In this document: one piece after another, positions 7,533 through 13,507 of the stretch
How positions within the stretch are numbered: position 1 is the stretch's first letter
How the letters are laid out: each line of letters opens with the position of its first letter
Origin: Nitratifractor sp.
GTDB lineage: Bacteria > Campylobacterota > Campylobacteria > Campylobacterales > Sulfurovaceae
Assembly: GCA_015485845.1 (NCBI GenBank)
Contig: WFSU01000068.1
Coordinates: forward strand, 1 to 16,992
Length of the DNA stretch: 16,992 bases
Direction: 5' to 3'
The notes under the pieces: model-generated
Databases searched by the model: none
Told to the model about the DNA's origin: nothing
Seen by the model: the letters and a program-made list of their open reading frames with translations, nothing else
Position numbers and translations under genes: made by a program

Positions 7533-8939
7533 ATGACAGGTAAAGTAATACAAGTACTGGGGCCGGTAATTGATGTCGATTTCGACGGATACCTCCCGGA
7601 GATCAATGAGGCGCTGGAGACCAGCGTCGAACGAAACGGCGTAGCAGAGCGTCTGGTACTCGAAGTAGCCCTTCAGCTTGGCGACAGCCGTGTGCGTACT
7701 ATCGCCATGGACATGAGTGAAGGACTAGTACGGGGTCAGGAAGTCAAAGCAACCGGCGGTCCGATCAAAGTCCCCGTCGGCGAAGAAGTCCTCGGACGGA
7801 TTTTCAATGTCATCGGAGAAACCGTTGATGATGCCGGTGAGTTTGAGGCCAAAGAGCACTGGTCGATTCACCGCGATCCTCCTGCCTTCGAAGAGCAGAG
7901 CACCAAAGCCGAAGTCTTCGAGACCGGGATCAAAGTCGTTGACCTCCTCGCGCCGTACTCCAAAGGGGGTAAAGTCGGACTCTTCGGGGGTGCCGGTGTC
8001 GGTAAAACCGTTATCATCATGGAGCTGATCAACAACGTTGCCCTCAAGCACAGTGGTTACTCCGTCTTCGCCGGTGTTGGTGAGCGTACCCGTGAAGGAA
8101 ACGACCTCTACAACGAGATGAAAGAGTCCAACGTTCTGGACAAAGTTGCCCTCTGCTACGGCCAGATGAGTGAACCTCCCGGAGCCCGTAACCGTATCGC
8201 CCTGACCGGTTTGACCATGGCGGAATATTTCCGGGATGAGATGGGTCTGGATGTCTTGATGTTTATCGACAACATCTTCCGTTTCGCTCAGTCGGGTGCT
8301 GAGATGTCAGCCTTGCTCGGTCGTATCCCTTCTGCGGTCGGATACCAGCCGACACTCGCGTCTGAAATGGGTAAACTCCAGGAGCGGATCACCTCGACCA
8401 CCAAAGGGTCGATCACCTCGGTTCAAGCCGTTTACGTCCCAGCCGATGACTTGACCGACCCGGCACCTGCGTCAGTATTTGCCCACCTTGATGCGACCAC
8501 GGTTCTCAACCGTGCCATCGCCGAGAAGGGTATCTATCCTGCGGTCGACCCCCTTGACTCTACCAGCCGGATGCTTGATCCTCAGATTATCGGTGAAGAG
8601 CACTATCAGGTAGCGCGTGGCGTTCAGGCGATCCTCCAGAAGTATAAGGATCTCCAGGACATCATCGCTATCCTTGGTATGGATGAGCTGAGTGAAGACG
8701 ACAAACTCGTCGTCGAGCGTGCCCGTAAGGTCGAGAAGTACCTCTCTCAGCCGTTCCACGTCGCCGAAGTCTTCACCGGAAGCCCCGGTGTCTACGTCAC
8801 CCTTGATGAGACCATCAAAGGCTTCAAAGGGCTCCTCAATGGTGAGTACGATGAACTGCCTGAAGCGGCCTTCTACATGGTCGGAAACATGGATGAAGCC
8901 ATCGCCAAAGCCGACAAAATGAAAGCCAAGGCTTCCTGA
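7533..8939 (+). CDS. atpD: F-type ATP synthase subunit beta
   Basis: Catalytic subunit that makes or hydrolyses ATP, 468 residues. The Walker A motif GGAGVGKT is at 152-159, with the catalytic Lys158. The general-base Glu184 is in GERTREGNDLY (183-193), followed by the conserved GQMSEPPGARNRIA. The Walker B region LDVLMFIDNIFRF and the family signature PAVDPLDSTSRML are both present. A clear AGAGGAG ribosome-binding site precedes ATG 7533. It is highly codon-biased like atpA. The end is 17 bases before atpC. Confidence 0.98.
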   Translation: MTGKVIQVLGPVIDVDFDGYLPEINEALETSVERNGVAERLVLEVALQLGDSRVRTIAMDMSEGLVRGQEVKATGGPIKVPVGEEVLGRIFNVIGETVDDAGEFEAKEHWSIHRDPPAFEEQSTKAEVFETGIKVVDLLAPYSKGGKVGLFGGAGVGKTVIIMELINNVALKHSGYSVFAGVGERTREGNDLYNEMKESNVLDKVALCYGQMSEPPGARNRIALTGLTMAEYFRDEMGLDVLMFIDNIFRFAQSGAEMSALLGRIPSAVGYQPTLASEMGKLQERITSTTKGSITSVQAVYVPADDLTDPAPASVFAHLDATTVLNRAIAEKGIYPAVDPLDSTSRMLDPQIIGEEHYQVARGVQAILQKYKDLQDIIAILGMDELSEDDKLVVERARKVEKYLSQPFHVAEVFTGSPGVYVTLDETIKGFKGLLNGEYDELPEAAFYMVGNMDEAIAKADKMKAKAS

Positions 8940-8956
8940 AGCCACAAAGGAACCTT

Positions 8957-9343
8957 ATGAAAACTATGAAGCTTGAGATCGTGACGCCCCACGGTCTGGT
9001 GTACGACGCCGATGTCGCCCAGGTGACGCTGCCGGGCAAAGAGGGCGAATTCGGTGTGCTCCCTGAGCATGCTGCGCTGGTCTCTCTGCTCGATGCCGGG
9101 GTCATCATGATCGATGCGGGCAATAAAAAAGAGATTAACGTTGCCATCAACGGCGGTTACGTCAAAGTGGATGAAAAAAAAGTGAGCTGCATCGTCGACG
9201 GTGCGGTTGCCCTGACAGACGACGACGGTGCACTATCTGCCCGGCTTGAAGAGGCCAAAGAGCTCCTCAAAAAAGCCGAAACCTCCAGCACCGCAATTGC
9301 GACGGCAGTGGGCAAGGTCGAGTCGATCGCCAAAGCGCGATAA
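8957..9343 (+). CDS. atpC: F-type ATP synthase subunit epsilon
   Basis: Part of the rotor foot; links gamma to the c-ring and can inhibit ATP hydrolysis. The 128-residue protein begins MKTMKLEIVTPHGLVYDADV, with the typical PGKEGEFGVLPEHAALVSLL beta-sandwich motif at 29-48. The C-terminal helical hairpin is about 90-128 (ARLEEAKELLKKAE). ATG 8957 follows AAAGGAA. It is the last ATP synthase gene; the tolQ-like gene starts 6 bases after its stop, so the energising Tol genes may be transcribed with the ATP synthase. No terminator is visible between them. Confidence 0.95.
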   Translation: MKTMKLEIVTPHGLVYDADVAQVTLPGKEGEFGVLPEHAALVSLLDAGVIMIDAGNKKEINVAINGGYVKVDEKKVSCIVDGAVALTDDDGALSARLEEAKELLKKAETSSTAIATAVGKVESIAKAR

Positions 9344-9349
9344 GGTCGA

Positions 9350-9952
9350 TTGTTGTTTACGACACTGGGTCATTACCTCTCCACCAGCAGTGCAATCACC
9401 CTGCTGGTGATCGGTCTCCTCTCCCTCTATTTCATCGCCACCCTCTGGATTTTTATCTACCGTTACCGTCTGCTGGACAAGCGGCTGGCGTATGAGACCG
9501 ATTCCCTCTCCCGTCTCTACATGGGACGCGCCAAAACCGTCGCCAAAAACTCCGTCCTCTACGGCTACCTCGCCCGAGTCGACACCCTAAACCCCGCCAT
9601 CCTTAAAGCCGCCATCAGCGATACCATTCGTGTCTCGACCCGGGGGCTGACGTTTCTCTCCATCGCCTCCTCCACGGCGCCGTTTATCGGCCTGTTTGGG
9701 ACGGTGATCGGGATCCTTGAGACGTTTGCCAAACTCAGCACGCAGAAGAGTGCGGCTCTCTCGGTGGTTGCTCCGGCGATCAGTGAGGCGTTGATCGCGA
9801 CGGCGGTGGGGATTTTTGTCGCGATTTTTGCCTATTCGTTTCACCTGATGCTCAAGCGTAAGGCATACGAGCTGGGCTCGGTGCTCGAGTCGCAGGCGGA
9901 GATGATCCTGGCACAAAACGGAGACGATCCGCATGTTTCACTGGGACGATGA
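9350..9952 (+). CDS. tolQ: MotA/TolQ/ExbB family proton channel protein
   Basis: Inner-membrane channel subunit that, with the next gene's product, uses the proton gradient to energise a TolA/TonB partner. The 200 residues contain three membrane helices: about 15-37, 101-122 and 140-165. The diagnostic segment SSTAPFIGLFGTVIGI (107-122) and EALIATAVGIFVAI (146-159) are both present. The start is TTG 9350 (or TTG 9353), preceded by AAGG at the atpC stop; no ATG is available. By position before a TolR-like gene and in the tolB/pal neighbourhood I prefer TolQ, although databases often name this Campylobacterota protein ExbB. The gene overlaps the next by 20 bases. Confidence 0.9.
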   Translation: MLFTTLGHYLSTSSAITLLVIGLLSLYFIATLWIFIYRYRLLDKRLAYETDSLSRLYMGRAKTVAKNSVLYGYLARVDTLNPAILKAAISDTIRVSTRGLTFLSIASSTAPFIGLFGTVIGILETFAKLSTQKSAALSVVAPAISEALIATAVGIFVAIFAYSFHLMLKRKAYELGSVLESQAEMILAQNGDDPHVSLGR

Positions 9953-10319
9953 TCCGGATCTCAATATCACCCCGCTGGTGGACGTGATGCTCGTACTCAT
10001 GGCGATCCTCATGATCACCGCCCCCACGATTAATTACGAAGAGCAGATCACCCTCCCGCAGGGCACCCGCTCCAGGGCTGCGACGCGCCATCCTACGCTG
10101 ACGATTCGGATGGACAAGCACCGTAAAGTATATCTCGGAAAGGAGACGTTCACCCTCCGCAATTTTCCCGACAGTTTCATGCTCAAGGCGAAGCATTTCG
10201 ATATGAAGAGTGATGTCTTCATCCGGGCGGACAAGGATCTTGACTACGGCAGCGTCATGAAGCTCCTCGCCAGCGTCAAAGCGGTCGGGTTTGCCCACGC
10301 ATCGCTGATCACGGAATGA
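9933..10319 (+). CDS. tolR: ExbD/TolR family biopolymer transport protein
   Basis: Partner of the TolQ/ExbB channel; a single membrane helix carries the essential proton-accepting aspartate and a periplasmic domain follows. The N-terminus MFHWDDDPDLNITPLVDVML has the family pattern LNITPLVDVMLVLMAI, with Asp17 as the expected proton site and a helix about 14-33. The remaining part (34-128) is a small periplasmic domain with VFIRADKDLDYGSVMKLL, typical of ExbD/TolR. At 128 residues the length is normal. The start lies 20 bases inside tolQ with GGAG upstream, and the stop overlaps the next start as ATGATG, so all three proteins are translationally coupled. Confidence 0.93.
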   Translation: MFHWDDDPDLNITPLVDVMLVLMAILMITAPTINYEEQITLPQGTRSRAATRHPTLTIRMDKHRKVYLGKETFTLRNFPDSFMLKAKHFDMKSDVFIRADKDLDYGSVMKLLASVKAVGFAHASLITE

Positions 10320-11065
10320 TGAAACTCCACCCAAAATACTTCTCCGGGATCGTTGCCGTCGCTGTCTATTTCGGGATTATTGGGCTGGTCTTTTTCTATT
10401 TTGGCTATCGCCATGAGACGCGATCGACCCATTTCGTGACGAAAAATGCCAATGCCATCGCTGTTACTCTCCAGTCTCCGACGAAGACAAAATCCCCCGC
10501 TGCGAAAACCGTCAAACCCAAAACCAAACCGAAGCCCAAGATAAAAAAGAAACATCATTCCAAACCAAAACCGATCCAGAGTCCTCAGAAAACCCACGTC
10601 AAGCTTGCCCCGAAAAAAACCAGGAAAAAACCGGTCAAGAAGATCAAAGCAAAAAAGCTCTTTTCGCAGGTGAAAACCACGCAAAAAACCACTCCGAATC
10701 CGAAAAAGAATCCATCAACAAAACCCCGTAAGACGGCAACAAAAGTCAAGTCATCCCGGAGTACCCGTGACTCTCTCAAGCGGCAACAGCAGCGCGACAA
10801 AGGGATTGAAAACCGTTACCTCGCCGGTGTCCAGGAGAAACTCTACGGCTGGCCGACCCAGACGAGCTTCGCCGGAGCCCGCGTCACCATCGGCCTGACC
10901 ATCCACCCCTCCGGCCGCTTCGACTACGTCGTCCTCCAGCACTCCGACAACTCCGACTTCGACCGCACCATCCTCCAGTACCTCAAACAGCTCCAGTCGA
11001 TGGGATTTGATCCGACGCCCAAAGGGAAGAAGTATACGTTCAAGGTGGAGATTGTGGCGAAATGA
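10316..11065 (+). CDS. TonB/TolA-like energy-transducing protein
   Basis: Anchored in the inner membrane and spanning the periplasm, it transmits energy from the TolQ/TolR pair to outer-membrane partners. The 249 residues show the three-part layout of this class. A membrane anchor lies at about 8-30. A long Lys/Pro/Thr-rich linker follows (about 55-150), with repeats such as KPKTKPKPKIKKK. A compact C-terminal domain (about 165-249), YLAGVQEKLYGWPTQTSFAG to the end, resembles TonB/TolA C-termini. The neighbourhood (TolQ, TolR, then tolB and pal further on) suggests a TolA role, but sequence alone does not separate TolA from TonB. Start is ATG 10316, or the adjacent ATG 10319; both overlap the tolR stop. 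The linker DNA is A-rich compared with the flanks. It is the last gene before the accessory region. Confidence 0.82.
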   Translation: MMKLHPKYFSGIVAVAVYFGIIGLVFFYFGYRHETRSTHFVTKNANAIAVTLQSPTKTKSPAAKTVKPKTKPKPKIKKKHHSKPKPIQSPQKTHVKLAPKKTRKKPVKKIKAKKLFSQVKTTQKTTPNPKKNPSTKPRKTATKVKSSRSTRDSLKRQQQRDKGIENRYLAGVQEKLYGWPTQTSFAGARVTIGLTIHPSGRFDYVVLQHSDNSDFDRTILQYLKQLQSMGFDPTPKGKKYTFKVEIVAK

Positions 11066-11079
11066 CGGGATTCTGGGGC

Positions 11080-11132
11080 TGGGGATTTATCCCCACGAAT
11101 ATGCTTGCGCGTTTGGTTGGGCTGAAGCCCAA
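11080..11132. repeat. Two REP-like hairpins after the tolA-like gene
   Basis: At 11080-11095 TGGGGA pairs with TCCCCA around TTTA. At 11117-11132 TTGGGCTGAAGCCCAA is a near-perfect palindrome. Neither is followed by a T-run, so they are not convincing intrinsic terminators. The second hairpin shares GGGCTGAAGCC with sequence at 12052-12062 on the other side of the mntA-hepT pair. These look like members of a dispersed palindromic repeat family. A GC-rich hairpin, CCGGC-ACCA-GCCGG, follows at 11148-11161. Confidence 0.6.
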
Positions 11133-11292
11133 TCATCGGAGATGGCGCCGGCACCAGCCGGGGACTCACCGCCGACTGGGTATCCGGCATCCGGGCGGCT
11201 GAGGGGATTATTGGGGAGCAGCGTATTGCGCAGGATTCAGTTCCAGATACATAGATTCCGCTGATCAGGACAGATGTACCGAAGCGTCTGAT

Positions 11293-11306
11293 TTATACGG
11301 TATAAT
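11293..11306 (+). promoter_or_regulatory. mntA-hepT promoter -10 box within a palindrome
   Basis: A perfect TATAAT lies at 11301-11306, 33 bases before the mntA start. It overlaps the inverted repeat TTATAC-G-GTATAA (11293-11305). No strong -35 box is seen; TACCGA at 11277-11282 is the best placed. A palindrome on the -10 box is a likely site for autoregulation by the antitoxin or the complex, which is inference. Confidence 0.6.
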
Positions 11307-11338
11307 ACGAATAAAGCAAACAAGATCGAGAGCGCATC

Positions 11339-11656
11339 ATGACACAGCAAGAATTGATAAAAAAATTACAAGAGTTAAAGCCTGTCCTGAAAGAAGACGG
11401 GATCACACTTATCGGTATTTTCGGAAGTTTTGCAAGAAATGAGCAAACAGAACAGAGTGATGTGGATATCTTGTACGATATCGATAATCCAAAAGCATTT
11501 GCAAAGCGTTTCGGCGGGTTTGGTGCATTTACCAGGCTTGAGGAGCTGAAAGGATTTATCGCAAAAAGTCTGAACAGCAAAGTGGATTTTGTTGCCAAGA
11601 ATGGTTTGAACAGTGTTGGCAAGGCGTATATCGGGAGGGATCTGCTGCATGTCTGA
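11339..11656 (+). CDS. mntA: MntA-type nucleotidyltransferase antitoxin
   Basis: A minimal nucleotidyltransferase of 105 residues. The signature is IGIFGSFARNEQTEQSDVDI, with Gly29-Ser30 and the metal-binding Asp41 and Asp43 in SDVD. Proteins of this family paired with HepT neutralise it by adding AMP units to a tyrosine next to the HepT active site (known for characterised MntA-HepT pairs). The matching partner lies downstream with an 8-base overlap, so the role is well supported. ATG 11339 has only a weak GAGAG ribosome-binding sequence. GC content is visibly lower than in the ATP synthase and tol genes, and codons are less biased, consistent with acquisition by transfer. Confidence 0.9.
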   Translation: MTQQELIKKLQELKPVLKEDGITLIGIFGSFARNEQTEQSDVDILYDIDNPKAFAKRFGGFGAFTRLEELKGFIAKSLNSKVDFVAKNGLNSVGKAYIGRDLLHV

Positions 11657-12026
11657 GCAAGCATTAGAGGCAAAAATCGCGTATATCCAAAAGATGTTTT
11701 CACATATCGATACGATTTTGCGAAGGCATGGTGGTATTTCGGATGCTCTGGCGGATGAAGCGGAGGCAAGGGCAGCTATCATGCTCTCACTTATGCAGAT
11801 TGGTGAGACGATCCACAAAATTGACAGTGCATTATTGGAAAAGTTCGATTTGTCAGACGATGCAAAAGGGGCTTACAGCGTGCGTAATTTTATTGCACAT
11901 GATTATGAGGGTGTCGACTTGGATTTGATTGCTGAAATTATGGAAGATAATCTTCCTGAACTGGTGCAGAAAGTTGAGCGGCTCAAAGCATCGTTGATAG
12001 AAGAGGGATTAACAGTCAATACCTGA
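11649..12026 (+). CDS. hepT: HepT-like RNase toxin (HEPN family)
   Basis: All-helical HEPN-domain protein, 125 residues. The active-site motif RX4-6H is present as RNFIAHDY: Arg79, His84 and Tyr86, where the tyrosine is the residue AMPylated by MntA in studied systems. HEPN toxins of this class cleave RNA, some acting on tRNA; the target here is unknown. ATG 11649 is preceded by GGGAGGG (11634-11640) inside mntA and is preferred over an in-frame upstream start at 11613, which would overlap mntA more and has no such site. The gene is intact and its partner is intact, so the module looks functional. REP-like repeats follow within 30 bases. Confidence 0.9.
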   Translation: MSEQALEAKIAYIQKMFSHIDTILRRHGGISDALADEAEARAAIMLSLMQIGETIHKIDSALLEKFDLSDDAKGAYSVRNFIAHDYEGVDLDLIAEIMEDNLPELVQKVERLKASLIEEGLTVNT

Positions 12027-12035
12027 TACATCAAC

Positions 12036-12100
12036 CCACTCCGGAAGTGGAGGCTTCAGCCCCACCTCTCTTGCACTATGAATTTAAATCCGGGCTGAAG
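12036..12100. repeat. REP-like hairpins downstream of hepT
   Basis: CCACT pairs with AGTGG around CCGGA at 12036-12050. Immediately after, GTGG and CCAC (12047-12050 and 12062-12065) enclose GGCT-TC-AGCC (12052-12061). The 9-mer GGGCTGAAG, present in the hairpin upstream of mntA, appears here as its complement at 12054-12062 and again directly at 12092-12100. The two sets of repeats therefore bracket the mntA-hepT module. Confidence 0.55.
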
Positions 12101-12518
12101 ATCACTTACGATTACGTTCAACTGACCCCTTTGATTTCCCCAAATCCGTAAATAGCCAAACTCCTCCACCATAGATACGAGGATAGAGATAATATTGAAG
12201 TTAAAGTTTCTAAAAAAAAGTGGGTTGTTTATTGCAATGTACGGTGTGAATCTCTTGTTACTGGAGAGAATGGGGAGGTTTTTGGTAAAACAATGTTTTT
12301 CAGGCCATAGTCTGGTGTGCTGTTGTTTGTATGCTATGGGATAGTAGATGGCTTTATTACTCCACCAAATAATCTTTAATCTTTAGGGTCTGGTAACAAC
12401 CCACTACCAACCGACGTAGTGTAAAAGTCGCAACTTTTCGAACCTTTAGGGTGATAACGATGACCAAATCTCAAAACCATAATAAAAGTGTCGGGAAAAT
12501 GCACTGGATTTTTTAAGC
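12101..12518. other. AT-rich noncoding stretch between the two toxin-like modules
   Basis: No credible gene was found here. One reading frame on the + strand is open for 52 codons (12152-12310, ending in TAG) and has protein-like composition, but no ATG, GTG or TTG start, so it may be a gene remnant. A hairpin at 12423-12438 pairs AAAAGT with ACTTTT around CGCA, and the 9-mer CTTTAGGGT occurs on each side of it (12381-12389 and 12444-12452). The base composition is clearly more AT-rich than the flanking housekeeping genes, which suggests foreign or decayed DNA. Confidence 0.5.
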
Positions 12519-12547
12519 TTGACAAAAAAAGAAATAGAAACTATAAT
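12519..12547 (+). promoter_or_regulatory. Perfect consensus sigma-70 promoter
   Basis: TTGACA (12519-12524) and TATAAT (12542-12547) are both exact consensus hexamers with the ideal 17-base spacer. The -10 box lies inside the palindrome CTATA-A-TATAG (12541-12551), and ACTATAA recurs at 12561-12567, so operator sites are plausible. It drives the winged-helix gene at 12579 and the nucleotidyltransferase behind it. Such a perfect promoter is unusual in this window and is likely to need repression, perhaps by the gene's own product (inference). Confidence 0.9.
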
Positions 12548-12578
12548 ATAGGTAATAAAGACTATAAAGGAGGTACAA

Positions 12579-12908
12579 GTGCTCTCTGATCTGTTCGGTT
12601 CAAAAAACCGTGAGCGAGTGTTGCAATTTATTTTGGCTAATACGCAGGGGTACGCCAAAGAGATTGCCGACTTTTATGACAGCAGCGTCGATCCGATCCA
12701 GAAACAGTTGGAGCGGTTGGAGCTGGCCGGGGTGCTGGTGAGTCAGACGGCAGGACGTACCCGTCTGTTCCGTTTCAATCCCCGCTACCCTTTCCGCGAA
12801 GAATTGACCGCTTTGCTCGAAAAAGCCCGTAGCTACTATTCTCCCGAAGAACAGGAACGCCTCACCCTGTGCCGCAAGCGTCCCCGCCGCAAAGGGAAGC
12901 CGCTGTGA
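12579..12908 (+). CDS. Small winged helix-turn-helix regulator (putative antitoxin-like partner)
   Basis: A 109-residue DNA-binding protein. It starts with GTG 12579, four bases after a strong AAAGGAGGT ribosome-binding site. Residues about 1-75 form a winged helix: MLSDLFGSKNRERVLQFILA, a recognition-helix region DSSVDPIQKQLERLELAGVL, and a wing VSQTAGRTRLFRFNPRYPF. The basic tail ends CRKRPRRKGKPL, which I recall as a conserved ending in stand-alone regulators found directly upstream of a nucleotidyltransferase. Fold resembles ArsR-type regulators and the N-terminal domain of AbiEi. Its stop overlaps the next reading frame as GTGA at 12905-12908. I infer autoregulation through the palindrome on its promoter and a protective role for the partner; neither is shown by sequence. 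Confidence 0.8.
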   Translation: MLSDLFGSKNRERVLQFILANTQGYAKEIADFYDSSVDPIQKQLERLELAGVLVSQTAGRTRLFRFNPRYPFREELTALLEKARSYYSPEEQERLTLCRKRPRRKGKPL

Positions 12909-13441
12909 AACGGGTCGGTAAGATGAGTATGGAAGAGTTGGCGGCTTATGTCTGAACCGCTCTGAATGAAAATGGGATTGAAACGGTGCTTTCGGGCGGG
13001 TGTTGTGTTCAAATTTACAGTCAGGGGTGCTACACTTCTGATGATATTGACCTCATAGATCGTTTTAACGGTGGGCATCGCCGGATACGGGAAGTGATGG
13101 AGTCCCTTGGTTTTCGTGAGCACAAGATGAAACGCTATTTTGTTCACGATGAGACTTCCTATTTTTTGGAATTCCCCCGTGGGCCGCTTGGTGTGGGGGA
13201 TGCCCCTGTCACCGAGGTAGCTCGACGGACGACCTGCACAGGTGACTTGATGCTTCTGACCCCTACCGATTGCATCAAGGACAGATTGGCCGCCTATTAT
13301 CATTGGGACGATACCCAATCGCTTCAGCAGGCGGTGTGGGTCGCACAGGAAAATCCTTTTGAAATGGAAGCGATCCGGAGCTGGTCAGAGCAGGAGGGGA
13401 TGGGGAAGAAATATAAGCACTTCATAGAGAAACTGAATTGA
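12905..13441 (+). pseudogene. AbiEii-like nucleotidyltransferase interrupted by in-frame TGA
   Basis: From GTG 12905, which overlaps the regulator's stop by four bases, a 178-codon frame runs to the stop at 13439-13441 but contains one TGA at codon 17 (12953-12955). Before it the peptide is VKRVGKMSMEELAAYV; after it the frame stays open for 161 codons. The downstream part has a nucleotidyltransferase signature: ETVLSGGCCVQIYS (26-39) and the metal-binding SDDIDL (Asp47 and Asp49). Further on come YFLEFPRGPLGVGD and LLTPTDCIKDRLAAYYHWDD, which I recall as conserved in this family. It resembles AbiEii-type toxin nucleotidyltransferases, and the neighbouring winged-helix gene fits an AbiE-like pair. 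Possible restarts are CTG 12962 and GTG 12986, which would remove the first strand before the GG motif. A sequencing error, a recent nonsense mutation, or recoding are the options; I favour a recent mutation. Confidence 0.75.
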
Positions 13442-13507
13442 TAGATTAATTGTGTGAGCCGAGATACAAAGGTCTGAAACTAAATCCTAAATGGACTTTC
13501 CATAAAA

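Noticed and set aside
12953..12955. Selenocysteine codon
   Set aside because: No compact stem-loop with a suitable apical loop is seen just downstream, and nucleotidyltransferases of this type are not known to me as selenoproteins. Kept only as a minor alternative in the finding.
13491..13503. Terminator for dat on the minus strand
   Set aside because: ATGGA-CTT-TCCAT is only a 5-bp, AT-rich stem with a 3-base loop and no strong T-run; too weak to call.
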